From positions 1 to 64,000 of the forward strand of contig NZ_MAFC01000012.1 in assembly GCF_002013465.1 (NCBI RefSeq): a stretch of 64,000 bases of DNA, given 5' to 3'. Shown here piece by piece: positions 19,173 to 31,406 of the stretch. Position numbers and translations under genes: made by a program. The notes below the pieces were generated by a model, which was given only the letters and a program-made list of their open reading frames with translations, was not told where the DNA came from and ran no database searches. The DNA is from Mycobacterium sp. D16R12 (lineage in GTDB: Bacteria; Actinomycetota; Actinomycetes; Mycobacteriales; Mycobacteriaceae). Positions within the stretch are counted from its first letter, which is position 1, and every line of letters starts with the position of its first letter.

Positions 19173-20408
19173 GTGTCGCATTCTCATAGTCATTCCCACG
19201 CGATGCCGACGGGTCCGGCACCTCTTGGATCCAACGCCGCCCGGATCGTGGTGGGTCTGCTCGCCGCGATGGGAGTCGCGGTCCTGATCGGGCTGGTGAC
19301 GTTGTGGCCCGAGCACCGCACCGTGGACATTCCGCTGCCGTATCAAAACGCCCACGGCGGCGCGGTGACCACGGAGTCGGGCACGGTGCTCTCGACGCGC
19401 CTCGGCGAATGCGGCAGCCCGTCCACGGGGCAGGTGCTCACCGCCGATCCCGCAGCGGGGCAGACACCCGAATCGGCCTGCGCGCTTGACCTCATCGCCA
19501 TCACCTCAGGCCCGAACTCGGGTGCCAAGACTCAGCTGGAGTTCACCTCCGGAGGCGGGCAACCGACTCTTGCTGCCGGAGAACACATCCGGATCACCAG
19601 GCAGGTCGATGCGCAGGGCGCCACCTCCTATAGCTTCTACGACTACGAACGCACCTGGCCTTTGGTCGCTGTCGCCGCGGCGTTCGCGATAGTCATCTGC
19701 CTGGTGGCACGCTGGCGTGGATTACGGGCATTGGTAGGCATTCTGGTGGCCTTCCTGGTGTTGGCCGTCTTCCTGCTTCCGGCGCTGCGTGACGGCGGCC
19801 CTGCGCTACCGCTGGCACTGATCGCGTCGGCCACGATCCTGTTTGTCGTCATCTACCTTGCCCACGGCGTCAGCATGCGCACCAGTGCGGCGCTGCTGGG
19901 CACGCTCACGGCGATGCTCTTCGCGGCCGGGCTGTCCTGGGCCGTCATCGAGGTGACGCACCTGACCGGCCTGTCCGACGAGCAGAACAATGAAGTCGCC
20001 GCGTACATGGGGGGAGTGTCGATATCCGGGCTGCTGCTGGCCGGGTTCATCATCGGATCACTCGGTGTCCTCAACGATGTGACCGTCACCCAGGCCTCAA
20101 CGGTGTTCGAACTGGCCGAGCTGGGGGATGGTTCCACGCGTAAGGACGTGTTCCTGGGCGCCATGCGGGTAGGGCGCGATCACATCGCCAGTACGGTCTA
20201 CACGCTGGTGCTGGCATACGCGGGGAACTCGCTACCGCTCATGCTGTTGTTCAGCGTCGCCAACCGCTCCCTGGGTGATGTGCTGACAAGCGAAGGTGTG
20301 GCGATCGAGATCGCCCGATCCGCGGTGGGCGGTATCGCACTGGTGCTCTCGGTACCCCTGACGACAGCGATCGCAGCGGCCTTGGCGACTCCCGCCAAGC
20401 GCGTTTAG
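19173..20408 (+). CDS. YibE/F-family polytopic membrane protein
   Basis: A protein of about 411 residues. GTG 19173 gives an N-terminal HSHSHSH run, one membrane segment (about 23-45), a soluble loop of roughly 110 residues rich in Gly and Thr, then six or seven membrane helices from about residue 155. The second half carries the family features: TGLSDEQNNEVAAYMGG, FIIGSLGVLNDVTVTQASTV and STVYTLVLAYAGNSLPLML. The biochemical role of YibE/F proteins is not established; transport has been suggested. The histidine-serine repeat could bind metal. It begins 5 nt after mobA and ends overlapping the opposing VOC gene by 4 nt. Confidence 0.82.
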   Translation: MSHSHSHSHAMPTGPAPLGSNAARIVVGLLAAMGVAVLIGLVTLWPEHRTVDIPLPYQNAHGGAVTTESGTVLSTRLGECGSPSTGQVLTADPAAGQTPESACALDLIAITSGPNSGAKTQLEFTSGGGQPTLAAGEHIRITRQVDAQGATSYSFYDYERTWPLVAVAAAFAIVICLVARWRGLRALVGILVAFLVLAVFLLPALRDGGPALPLALIASATILFVVIYLAHGVSMRTSAALLGTLTAMLFAAGLSWAVIEVTHLTGLSDEQNNEVAAYMGGVSISGLLLAGFIIGSLGVLNDVTVTQASTVFELAELGDGSTRKDVFLGAMRVGRDHIASTVYTLVLAYAGNSLPLMLLFSVANRSLGDVLTSEGVAIEIARSAVGGIALVLSVPLTTAIAAALATPAKRV

Positions 20409-21091
20409 CCGAACGCGCAGAACTCGTTTCCATCCGGGTCGGTCAGCACGGTCCAGCGGATGTCGGTATCGGGGCCGCGCAGCGCGCGGGCACCGTTGTG
20501 CACCAATTCGGCGGCGTCGGCGTGCACATCCCAGTGCCAGCGGTTCTTCACCACGCGCTGATCGGCAACCCGAACGAACTTCCAGATCAGCTCACCCCAT
20601 CCCGCACCGCCGCGCAGCCACCGCAGTGTGCCGTCGGAGCCGGGGGTCAGTGTGCCGCCGACAAGATCGTGCCACCACCGGGCCGTTTCGACCGGCCTGT
20701 CGCTATCGGTGCATACCGCGAAGAGGCGCGCGGGCGTGTCGCTTTCGAGGTGGGGATCGAGGAACGCGCAAAACTCGTTACCCTCGACGTCCGCCATCAC
20801 GACCCAACCCGATTCGACCGTGAGTACCGTCGCGCCCAGCGCGACGAGGTCCTGCGCGGTGCGCGCGTAGACATCGAAGTGCACGCGGTTCTTGACAGAT
20901 TTGGCTTCCGGGACGCGATTAATCCAGATGTCGACGTCCTTGCCACGCCGGATCAGGGCCTCGCCGCCCTCGTCGATGTCGATCTCGCCGCCGATGGCCG
21001 AGGCCCAGAACTTGGCGACGGGCACGGGCAGCAGCGCGTCGATACAGAGGTCCTTGAGACTAACGCTGGGCGCGGGCTCGGAATGGGACAC
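20405..21091 (-). CDS. VOC-superfamily (glyoxalase-like) protein with two modules
   Basis: A 228-residue protein containing two glyoxalase/bleomycin-resistance-like modules in tandem. Each ends with the same DPDGNEFCAF-type motif (VEGNEFCAF near residue 110; DPDGNEFCAFG at the C-terminus) and each has a KNR.H.DV strand (KNRVHFDV, KNRWHWDV). The actinobacterial Glyoxalase_6-like group of this kind is mostly uncharacterised, with substrates unknown. No cofactor-specific residues could be assigned. Confidence 0.75.
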   Translation of the reverse strand: MSHSEPAPSVSLKDLCIDALLPVPVAKFWASAIGGEIDIDEGGEALIRRGKDVDIWINRVPEAKSVKNRVHFDVYARTAQDLVALGATVLTVESGWVVMADVEGNEFCAFLDPHLESDTPARLFAVCTDSDRPVETARWWHDLVGGTLTPGSDGTLRWLRGGAGWGELIWKFVRVADQRVVKNRWHWDVHADAAELVHNGARALRGPDTDIRWTVLTDPDGNEFCAFG

Positions 21092-21100
21092 AAGGAAATC

Positions 21101-22255
21101 CTAGGGGTGAGCCGCTATGTCACCCGCGTCATATCCGGCAATGCCGTGGAGCTGCCGCCAGACCAAGGAGGCGGGGATCCGTCCGGAAGCCCGCACCAGC
21201 AGCCCGCCCAACGCCGCGGGCCGGGCAAACGTCGCGTGCCCGATCTGGCGGCTTCGATTCACCACCACCCGGGTACGCGACCTTCGCCGGCGCGCATACT
21301 CTCGGAAAGCGCTTGGCAGAGAAGAGCGTTCGGATATCGCAGCGCCAAGGACCGCGGCATCCTCGAGCGACTGGCATCCACCCTGGCCCAGGTGTGGCCG
21401 CATCGGATGCGCGGCGTCACCCACCAGCACCACCCGACCGCCGGTGATCCGGCGCAGACGTCCGCGGTCGTAGATATCGCCGCGGAGTACCGATGATTCG
21501 TCGCTCTGGCTCAACAGGTCGGGTATGGGTTCCGCCCACTCACTGAACTTCCTTGCCAAATAATCGATTTCGCCGTCAGATGCGCGTTGTGCTTCGTGGG
21601 ATCGCTCGCCGGCGAACCAGTAGGTGCGGCCGCCGGGTATGGGCAGGTGGCCGAATTCGATCCCCGGTCCCATGGTGACTCCGGCCAGCTCATCCGGAAT
21701 CGCAACGTTGGCAATACCGCGCCATGCGGTGTATCCGGAGTACCGGAACGAGAGCGGCCCGTTGAGATATTGGGCGGCCAGCGATCCGATCCCGTCGGCT
21801 CCGATGACCGCGGCGGCAGTGAGCGACACTCCGTCGGACAGCTCGACGGAGGTCCCGTGCAGCCCATCTCGAACGTTGCTCACTCGGGCGCCGTAGCGCA
21901 CGGTTCCCGGTGCTAGCCGGGCTGCCAGAATCGCCAGGAGTTGATTGCGTTCGGTGACCGCGACGGGTTCGCCCACGGCCTTGGTGAGCTGTCCGTTCGG
22001 CGGTTCCCGCAGTATTCGCCCGTCGCGCCAGCGCACCATGCCTGTCTCCACGCGTGCGCTCACATCACGCACATCGTCACCGACGCCGAGGGCATCGCAT
22101 GCCGCTAATGCATTGGGCCACAAGGTGATCGCATATCCGGTGGAGGTCCCGTCCCGGTCGTCGAGAACGATGGCATCGCGTCCGGACTGTTGTAACGCGA
22201 CTGCGGTGGCCAGGCCGGCGATACCGGCACCAACCACGACGATGTGGCCGCTCAT
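21101..22255 (-). CDS. FAD-dependent monooxygenase
   Basis: A 384-residue group A flavoprotein hydroxylase. The N-terminal VVGAGIAGLATAVALQQSG binds the FAD ADP moiety, GADGIGS corresponds to the DG motif, and VLVGDAAHPMRPHLGQGG is the second FAD motif typical of aromatic hydroxylases. It uses NAD(P)H and O2 to hydroxylate a small, usually aromatic, substrate that cannot be predicted. It lies 9 nt upstream of the VOC gene on the same strand, so the two may act on related compounds. Confidence 0.85.
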   Translation of the reverse strand: MSGHIVVVGAGIAGLATAVALQQSGRDAIVLDDRDGTSTGYAITLWPNALAACDALGVGDDVRDVSARVETGMVRWRDGRILREPPNGQLTKAVGEPVAVTERNQLLAILAARLAPGTVRYGARVSNVRDGLHGTSVELSDGVSLTAAAVIGADGIGSLAAQYLNGPLSFRYSGYTAWRGIANVAIPDELAGVTMGPGIEFGHLPIPGGRTYWFAGERSHEAQRASDGEIDYLARKFSEWAEPIPDLLSQSDESSVLRGDIYDRGRLRRITGGRVVLVGDAAHPMRPHLGQGGCQSLEDAAVLGAAISERSSLPSAFREYARRRRSRTRVVVNRSRQIGHATFARPAALGGLLVRASGRIPASLVWRQLHGIAGYDAGDIAAHP

Positions 22256-22382
22256 AGCTTGACGTTATGGGTGGACCCCACAGGGGTAAAGGGTCTGAGG
22301 TTGTGATGTTCGGCATTCGTTCACTCGGGGCTGATCTGCTTGGCTAAGGTTTACCAAACCCCAGTTATCCAGGAGGAGACCC

Positions 22383-22997
22383 ATGGCCACACTCGACGAG
22401 CTGCTCAACGAGATTCCCACCGACCAGATCGCAGCGAAGCTCGGGGTCGACAGCGAGACTGCCGACAAGGCGATCAAGTCCGTGGTGCCGCTGCTGGTCG
22501 GCGGATTCCAGGCCAATGCCGGAGACCCGGATAAGGCCGCTGATCTGCAGGCCAATGTCAACAGCGCCCCGAGCACCCTGCTCGACGGCGGAGTGAACGT
22601 TGAGGATGTCGATCAGAACGCGGGCAGCGCGGTCGTCGCTTCGCTGTTCGGCGACAACAACGCCGACGATGTCGCCGCGAAGCTGGCCGGGGCGGGCGCG
22701 GGTAGCAGCGACCTGATCAAGCAGCTGCTGCCGATCCTTGCTCCGATCGTCCTGGCCTTCGTCGCCAAGAAGCTGACCGGCGGCGGCGCGCAGGCCGCGC
22801 CCGCAGAAGCGCCCGCGGCCAGCGGCGGCGGTATCGGTGACATCCTGGGCAACATCCTCGGCAGCGCCGTCGGCGGCGGGGCGGCCTCGGGTGGAAACAA
22901 CCCGCTCGGCAGCATCCTGGGCAGCGTGCTCGGCAGCAAGGGCGGCAGCGACGCCCTGGGCAGCATCCTGGGCGGGCTGCTGGGCGGTAAGAAGTAG
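22383..22997 (+). CDS. DUF937 protein, glycine-rich C-terminus
   Basis: A 204-residue cytosolic-looking protein. The N-terminal half (ATLDELLNEIPTDQIAAKLG...IKSVVPLLVGGFQANA) matches the DUF937 pattern. The C-terminal third is low complexity, with repeated GSILGSVLGS / LGNILGSAVGGG units. Similar proteins from other bacteria share a helical core of unknown role. AGGAGGAG is a near-perfect Shine-Dalgarno sequence 4 nt before the ATG, implying strong translation. A strong hairpin follows, so it is probably a single-gene unit. Function unknown. Confidence 0.75.
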   Translation: MATLDELLNEIPTDQIAAKLGVDSETADKAIKSVVPLLVGGFQANAGDPDKAADLQANVNSAPSTLLDGGVNVEDVDQNAGSAVVASLFGDNNADDVAAKLAGAGAGSSDLIKQLLPILAPIVLAFVAKKLTGGGAQAAPAEAPAASGGGIGDILGNILGSAVGGGAASGGNNPLGSILGSVLGSKGGSDALGSILGGLLGGKK

Positions 22998-23010
22998 CCA
23001 CACGGCAGAA

Positions 23011-23052
23011 GACGAAACCACCCGGCGCCTCCATGGACCGGGTGGTTTCGTC
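23011..23052 (+). terminator. Strong hairpin after the DUF937 gene
   Basis: Arms 23011-23025 and 23038-23052 pair perfectly over 15 bp (GACGAAACCACCCGG) with a 12-nt loop. It starts 13 nt after the stop codon. No long T-tract follows. Confidence 0.8.
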
Positions 23053-23173
23053 GTGTGGGGGCCCGTCTCGTCTGACAGATATGACCTCGGTGCGACGTGT
23101 GGCCCCCAATCGCGCGGCGGCGTCACGCTCGGCGCGTGAAAAGCCGTGGACCGGCAACCCTAGAATCTGATGG

Positions 23174-25818
<2,645 letters not shown>

Positions 25819-25822
<4 letters not shown>

Positions 25823-27255
25823 GCGAGTCATTGGTTCCAGAACCCTCGCCCGACGAGATCGCGGCCCTGTTGCAGATCGAGTATCTGCTCGATCAGCGTT
25901 GGCCCGAAACGAAGATCGAACCGTCGACCGACCGCATCGTCGCGCTGATGGAATTACTGGGTTCGCCCCAGCGTGCGTATCCGTGCATCCATGTCGCCGG
26001 TACCAACGGCAAGACCTCGGTGACACGGATGATCGACGCGCTGCTGACGGCAATGCACCGGCGCACCGGCCGCACCACCAGCCCACACCTGCAGTCTGCG
26101 GTCGAGCGCATCGCCATTGACGGTCAACCGATCTCGCCGGCGAAGTATGTGGAGATCTACTCCGAGATCGAACCGTTCGTGGAATTGGTGGACAAGCGGT
26201 CGCAGGAGCAGGGCGGGCCCGCGATGAGCAAGTTCGAGGTGCTGGTCGCCATGGCCTTCGTGGCGTTCGCGGACGCACCCGTCGATATCGCCGTGGTGGA
26301 GGTCGGGCTGGGCGGGCGCTGGGATGCCACCAACATCGTCGACGCCCCGGTCGCCGTGATCACCCCGATCGGCATCGATCACGTCGAGTTCCTGGGTGCG
26401 GACCTCGCATCCATTGCCAACGAAAAGGCCGGAATCATCAAGCGGCACAAGCTTGATGAGATGACCGGTGAGGCAGGCGCCGATACGGTCGCCGTCATCG
26501 CCCAGCAGGCCCCCGAGGCGATGGAGGTGCTGCTGAGCCAAACCGTGGAAGCGGATGCGGCCGTGGCGCGGGAAGGTTCGGAGTTCTCGGTGCTGTCCCG
26601 TCAGGTAGCGGTCGGCGGCCAGGTGCTCGAGCTGCAGGGTCTGGGCGGGGTGTACCCGGAGATATTTCTGCCGCTGCACGGTGAGCATCAGGCCCATAAC
26701 GCTGCGGTCGCGCTGGCCGCGGTGGAGGCGTTCTTCGGAGCTGGCGCCGAACGTCAACTCGATATCGACGCGATACGAACGGGATTCGCCTCGGTGATCG
26801 TCCCCGGACGGCTTGAGCGCGTGCGTAGTGCCCCCGCCGTCTTCCTGGACGCGGCCCACAACCCCCATGGCGCCGCCGCGTTGGCGGAGACCCTGCAATC
26901 AGAGTTCGACTTCCGGCGTCTGGTCGGTGTTATCAGTGTGATGGCCGACAAGGATGTCGCCGGAATTCTCGCCGCGCTCGAGCCGGCATTCGACGAGATC
27001 GTGGTGACGCACAACGGTTCGCCTCGCGCATTGGAGACGGACGCACTGGCGGCCATCGCCATCGAGCTCTTCGGTGAAGACCGTGTCGTCGTCGCGCCCA
27101 CTCTGCTCGACGCCATCGAAACCGCCACGGCAATGGTGGAGGAGGCCGCCGAAGATGGGGGAGCTGAAGGCTTTTCGGGTACCGGCATCGTGATCACCGG
27201 GTCGGTCGTCACGGCGGGTGCCGCACGGACACTGTTCGGAAAGGACCCGCAGTGA
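25819..27255 (+). CDS. folC: Folylpolyglutamate synthase / dihydrofolate synthase
   Basis: A 478-residue Mur-ligase-fold enzyme that adds glutamate to dihydropteroate and folates. The P-loop is GTNGKTSV (61-68), with the family's omega-loop region, [11 protein letters not shown] (about 158-168) and the C-terminal [13 protein letters not shown] motif. It starts with GTG inside the valS stop and ends inside the start of the DUF4233 gene, so all three are translationally coupled. In M. tuberculosis the same enzyme activates para-aminosalicylic acid. Confidence 0.95.
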
Positions 27256-27692
27256 GCAGTCCGGAGGACGAAATCAAACCCGGCGCGGACCTGAATGCCG
27301 CAGGCGGTGCGGCTCCGCCGGATCCTTGGCGGAGTTTTCGCGGGGTGATGGCGGGCACGCTCATCCTCGAGACGATCGTGGTGCTGCTGGCCATCCCGGT
27401 GGTGAAGATGGTGGGCGGCGGACTCTCGCCGTTATCGCTGACGTACCTCATCGGGGTGGCCGTGGCGATGGTCCTGCTCACCGGCATGCAGGGCCGGCCG
27501 TGGGCGCTCCAGGCCAACCTGGCACTCCAGGTGGTCCTGGTGGCGGGATTCTTCGTGAACGCCGCGATCGGCTTCGTCGGGCTGTTGTTTCTCGGTGTCT
27601 GGTTGCTGATCTGGTACATGCGCAACCAAGTCCGTGACCGCCAGGGCCGCGGTGAGCTGCCGGGTCAGCAAGGGCGTACTACCGACCAGTAG
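27252..27692 (+). CDS. DUF4233 membrane protein
   Basis: A 146-residue protein with a hydrophilic N-terminus, a [20 protein letters not shown] opening typical of DUF4233, and four predicted membrane helices (about 35-55, 61-80, 92-108, 112-130), ending in a charged tail. Its function is unknown, but it sits between folC and ndk throughout the mycobacteria. It overlaps folC by 4 nt and ends 10 nt before ndk. Confidence 0.85.
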   Translation: MSSPEDEIKPGADLNAAGGAAPPDPWRSFRGVMAGTLILETIVVLLAIPVVKMVGGGLSPLSLTYLIGVAVAMVLLTGMQGRPWALQANLALQVVLVAGFFVNAAIGFVGLLFLGVWLLIWYMRNQVRDRQGRGELPGQQGRTTDQ

Positions 27693-27702
27693 GCTGTCGC
27701 CC

Positions 27703-28113
27703 GTGACTGAGCGGACGTTGGTTTTGATCAAGCCCGATGGTGTGCGGCGGGGACTTGTCGGTGAGGTGCTGAACCGTATTGAGCGCAAGGGCCTGACGCT
27801 GGCCGCCCTTGAGCTCAAGAATGTCGACGAGTCGCTGGCAAGTGCGCACTATGCCGAGCACAAGGAGAAGCCGTTCTTCGGCTCACTGTTGGAATTCATC
27901 ACCTCGGGGCCCGTGGTGGCGGCCGTGCTGGAGGGGCCGCGTGCCATCGCAGCCTTCCGCCAGCTCGCCGGCGGCACCGATCCCGTAGAGAAGGCCGCGA
28001 CCGGCAGCATTCGCGGTGATTTCGCCCTGGAAACCCAGGAGAACCTGGTGCACGGATCCGACTCACCCGAGTCGGCGGCGCGCGAGATCGCGCTCTGGTT
28101 CCCGGCGCTCTGA
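27703..28113 (+). CDS. ndk: Nucleoside diphosphate kinase
   Basis: A 136-residue enzyme that balances nucleoside triphosphates by phosphate transfer through a phosphohistidine. The active-site histidine is His117 in [21 protein letters not shown] and GSIRGDF are typical substrate-binding segments. The start is GTG 27703, giving the standard length; the upstream frame overlaps the previous gene. Only a weak ribosome binding site precedes it, which suggests coupling to the DUF4233 gene. Confidence 0.96.
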   Translation: MTERTLVLIKPDGVRRGLVGEVLNRIERKGLTLAALELKNVDESLASAHYAEHKEKPFFGSLLEFITSGPVVAAVLEGPRAIAAFRQLAGGTDPVEKAATGSIRGDFALETQENLVHGSDSPESAAREIALWFPAL

Positions 28114-28136
28114 CCCAATCCACCTGATCTGAAATC

Positions 28137-28194
28137 GCGAGTGTGCGGTTTGCGTCGGTTTCCCACGAAATCTCGACGTAAATCGCACACTCGC
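28137..28194. repeat. Long imperfect palindrome (21-bp arms)
   Basis: Arms 28137-28157 and 28174-28194 are reverse complements except at two positions, both of which become G-U pairs in + strand RNA; the loop is 16 nt. The outer part is GCGAGTGTGCG / CGCACACTCGC. It begins 24 nt after the ndk stop, so it may end ndk transcription, or it may be a dispersed intergenic repeat. The 10-mer GCGAGTGTGC recurs at 16911-16920, three nt after the korB stop. Confidence 0.7.
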
Positions 28195-28480
28195 TTGGTT
28201 TTGTGGCCCCGCGGATCGCGCGGGTTCACGTCCTTGGTGCCCGCCATCTGATTCGTATGGGATACTGAGTGTGGGCCACGGCACTTCGACCCCAATAGGG
28301 GCCGGCCGGAAACCCGAATGACGACACGGCGAGCGCGATTGCCCTACCGGACAACGTTGCAGCACGTCAAGCCATCATTCCAGCCAGGCACTGAGTGGGT
28401 TCGGAACTGCGGCATCGCAGCTACGGATCGCTCGGAGCAAGACCACCACAAACCCGGACATACCCGGGTACATAGAGAGA

Positions 28481-28523
28481 AAGCCCTCGCGTGGCCGCGT
28501 CCGAAGGACGCGCCCGGGGGCTT
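28481..28523 (+). promoter_or_regulatory. Hairpin in the rne 5' leader
   Basis: An outer helix AAGCCC (28481-28486) / GGGCTT (28518-28523) encloses an inner perfect 7-bp hairpin CGCGTCC-GAA-GGACGCG (28496-28512). It ends just before the TGAGGAG ribosome binding site of rne. RNase E genes in other bacteria autoregulate through leader hairpins; a similar role here is inference. Confidence 0.45.
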
Positions 28524-28534
28524 GAGGAGAATAA

Positions 28535-31399
28535 GTGGCCGACTATGAGCTACCAGAAGACCTACACACCAGCACTCCTGAAGGGGACAACGCCGCATCA
28601 GCGCCGGACACCCCGCAAGTTCCTGCTGAGCAGGGAGAACTACCCGAGAAGCTGAGGGTGCACAGCCTCGCGCGTGTGCTCGGGACCTCTACCCGCCGCG
28701 TCCTTGACGCGCTGTCCAAGCTGGATGGGCGCGCGCGCAGCCCCCACTCGAATGTCGACAAGCAGGACGCCGCGAAGGTGCGCGAGGTGCTTGCCGGTGA
28801 GGCGGAACCCGCCGCGCCGGCAGCCAGCGAGGACCCGGCCCCGGTAGTTGCCGAGGATGCCGCGAAGGCAGTCCCCGAGGAGCCCGGGAACGTCGTTGCC
28901 GAGATCCCGGCCGAGGACCTCGACGCCCCGCCGACGGGGCCGATCCTTGTCGCCGAGCCGACCATCATCGAGGCCGCCGCGGTACCGGCCCCGGAGACCG
29001 CGGGACCCACCGCATACGACTACGGACCGCTCTTCGTGGCACCACAGGCTCCCGAGCCGAAGGAGCGCCCCGCGCCCGTCGTGCCGGAAAGCGCCGAGGA
29101 CCCCGATGAGGACTCCGTTGACGGTGACGGTGATGATTCGGACTCTGAAGACGACGGTGACCGTCCTGCGGCGCGTCGCAGGCGACGGGGACGTCGTGGA
29201 CGCGGACGCGGTCGCGGCGAGCAGGCGGGCGCCGATGGGGCAGAAGACTCCGACACCGAGGGTGGCGAGGCCACCGATGGTGAGGATGCCGCCGAGGACG
29301 CAGATGCTGACTCCGCCGCAGCCGAGGGTGACGAGTCGAACGCTGAGGACGGCGATACGCCCGAGGGTGCCAGCCGTCGTCGGCGCCGCCGTCGTCGGCG
29401 CAAGGCCGGAAGCGGTGACGATGGCGACAGTGCCTCGGAGGACGATCCGCCGAACACCGTGGTGCACGAGCGCAAACCGCGTGCCGAGCGCGCCGAGCGC
29501 AGCGACGAGATTCAGGGTATTTCCGGATCTACCCGCCTGGAGGCCAAGCGTCAGCGCCGCCGTGACGGACGCGATGCCGGACGGCGCCGCCCGCCGATCC
29601 TGACCGAGGCAGAGTTCTTGGCCCGGCGTGAGGCCGTCGACCGGGTGATGGTGGTTCGGGACAAGACCCGCACAGAATCGCCGCACGAGGGCGCCCGATA
29701 CACGCAGATCGCCGTCCTGGAGGACGGTGTGCTGGTTGAGCATTTCGTGACGTCGGCTGCGTCCGCATCGCTGGTGGGCAACATCTATCTGGGCGTCGTG
29801 CAGAATGTGCTGCCGTCGATGGAGGCAGCGTTCGTCGACATCGGTCGTGGTCGCAACGGTGTGCTGTACGCCGGTGAGGTCAACTGGGAGGCCGCCGGTC
29901 TCGGCGGTTCCAACCGCAAGATCGAGCAGGCACTCAAGTCGGGCGACTACGTCCTGGTCCAGGTCAGCAAGGACCCGGTGGGCCACAAGGGTGCCCGACT
30001 GACCACCCAGATCTCGCTGGCGGGCCGTTATCTGGTGTACGTGCCGGGTGCGTCGTCGACCGGAATCAGCCGCAAGCTTCCCGACACCGAGCGGCAGCGT
30101 CTCAAGGAGATTCTGCGGGACATCGTCCCCTCGGATGCTGGTGTCATCATTCGCACCGCGTCAGAAGGCGTGCGAGAAGAGGACATTCGCGCCGATGTAG
30201 AGCGGCTGCAGGAGCAGTGGCAGGACATCGAGCAGCGTTCCACCGACCTCACCTCCAAGGCATCTGGTGCCGCCATGGCGCTCTACGAGGAGCCCGATGT
30301 GCTGGTCAAGGTGGTTCGCGACCTGTTCAACGAAGACTTCTCCAAGCTCATCATCGAGGGTGACGTCGCCTGGGACACCATCGACGATTACGTGAAAAGC
30401 GTTGCCCCCGATCTTCTTTCGCGCATCAATCGGTATGAGCCCGCTGACGGTCCCGACGTCTTCGCGGTGCATCGCATCGATGAGCAGTTGGCCAAGGCGC
30501 TCGATCGCAAGGTGTGGCTGCCCTCCGGCGGCACCCTCGTTATCGATCGCACCGAGGCCATGACGGTTGTGGACGTCAACACCGGAAAGTTCACCGGTGC
30601 CGGCGGCAACCTGGAGGAGACGGTCACCCGCAACAACCTGGAAGCCGCCGAGGAAACGGTCCGGCAGTTGCGTCTGCGCGACGTCGGCGGAATCGTCGTC
30701 ATCGACTTCATCGACATGGTGCTCGAATCCAACCGGGACCTGGTGCTGCGGCGCCTCACGGAGGCGTTGGGACGCGATCGCACGCGCCACCAGGTATCTG
30801 AGGTGACCTCACTGGGGCTGGTGCAGCTGACCCGCAAGAAGCTCGGTACGGGCCTCATCGAGGCGTTCTCGTCGACCTGCGCCCATTGCGCAGGCCGGGG
30901 AATCGTGCTGCATGTCGACCCCGTCGATAACGCCGGTGCGGCAGCCGGGGGACCCAAGAAGGCAGAAACCGGCCGTCGTGCCAAGCGTTCCCGCAAGGGC
31001 AAGGCCGATGAGCCCGAGGTGGTGGTTGCCCGCACCGCACCGCATCACCCGCAGGGTGAACACCCGATGTTCAGGGCGATGGCGGCCGCGAATGGCCACC
31101 ATGAAGATGGGGAAGACGGCGACCTGGCCGAGGATGTGCTGGACAACGACGTGATCGACGAGGTTGTTGAGGCCGTCCAGGGCGCGCAGACTCCAGACAC
31201 TCCGGAGGGTGAACCCGAGCCAGCCGACAGCGATGTCGCGCCGGAAATCGAGGCCGACGACGTGCCCGAGGTTGCCTCCGAAGAGTCAGACGAGCCCGCA
31301 GCACCGGTGGCGGACCCTCAACCGGCTGCCAAGGCGCCGACACGACCTCGGCGTAGGCGGTCAGCCGCGCGCGCCGCGGGGCCTCCCGTCGACCATTAG
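28535..31399 (+). CDS. rne: Ribonuclease E/G family endoribonuclease
   Basis: A 954-residue endoribonuclease central to mRNA decay and rRNA/tRNA processing. Residues 1-345 are an acidic, low-complexity region with arginine-rich blocks (RRRRRGRRGRGRGRG and SRRRRRRRRR types) that probably bind RNA and partners; this N-terminal arrangement is typical of actinobacterial RNase E. An S1 domain follows, then the DNase I-like catalytic part with Asp680 (VVDVNTGKF) and Asp724 (VVIDFIDM) and the zinc-link CAHC (Cys782, Cys785). A second disordered tail ends the protein. The start is GTG 28535 with TGAGGAG upstream. Confidence 0.95.
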   Translation: MADYELPEDLHTSTPEGDNAASAPDTPQVPAEQGELPEKLRVHSLARVLGTSTRRVLDALSKLDGRARSPHSNVDKQDAAKVREVLAGEAEPAAPAASEDPAPVVAEDAAKAVPEEPGNVVAEIPAEDLDAPPTGPILVAEPTIIEAAAVPAPETAGPTAYDYGPLFVAPQAPEPKERPAPVVPESAEDPDEDSVDGDGDDSDSEDDGDRPAARRRRRGRRGRGRGRGEQAGADGAEDSDTEGGEATDGEDAAEDADADSAAAEGDESNAEDGDTPEGASRRRRRRRRRKAGSGDDGDSASEDDPPNTVVHERKPRAERAERSDEIQGISGSTRLEAKRQRRRDGRDAGRRRPPILTEAEFLARREAVDRVMVVRDKTRTESPHEGARYTQIAVLEDGVLVEHFVTSAASASLVGNIYLGVVQNVLPSMEAAFVDIGRGRNGVLYAGEVNWEAAGLGGSNRKIEQALKSGDYVLVQVSKDPVGHKGARLTTQISLAGRYLVYVPGASSTGISRKLPDTERQRLKEILRDIVPSDAGVIIRTASEGVREEDIRADVERLQEQWQDIEQRSTDLTSKASGAAMALYEEPDVLVKVVRDLFNEDFSKLIIEGDVAWDTIDDYVKSVAPDLLSRINRYEPADGPDVFAVHRIDEQLAKALDRKVWLPSGGTLVIDRTEAMTVVDVNTGKFTGAGGNLEETVTRNNLEAAEETVRQLRLRDVGGIVVIDFIDMVLESNRDLVLRRLTEALGRDRTRHQVSEVTSLGLVQLTRKKLGTGLIEAFSSTCAHCAGRGIVLHVDPVDNAGAAAGGPKKAETGRRAKRSRKGKADEPEVVVARTAPHHPQGEHPMFRAMAAANGHHEDGEDGDLAEDVLDNDVIDEVVEAVQGAQTPDTPEGEPEPADSDVAPEIEADDVPEVASEESDEPAAPVADPQPAAKAPTRPRRRRSAARAAGPPVDH

Positions 31400-31406
31400 G
31401 CCGCTG

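Larger units (their letters stand above)
28114..28534. promoter_or_regulatory. 421-nt gap between ndk and rne: inverted repeat and rne leader
   Basis: The first part holds the long inverted repeat at 28137-28194. The rest is the probable rne promoter and 5' leader, ending in a hairpin at 28481-28523 next to the ribosome binding site. An open frame at 28318-28548 (76 residues, rich in Arg and Pro) overlaps the rne start in another frame and has no ribosome binding site, so I do not call it. Confidence 0.5.

Noticed and set aside
28318..28548. 76-residue frame in the rne leader
   Set aside because: It overlaps the rne start out of frame, spans the leader hairpin and has no ribosome binding site.
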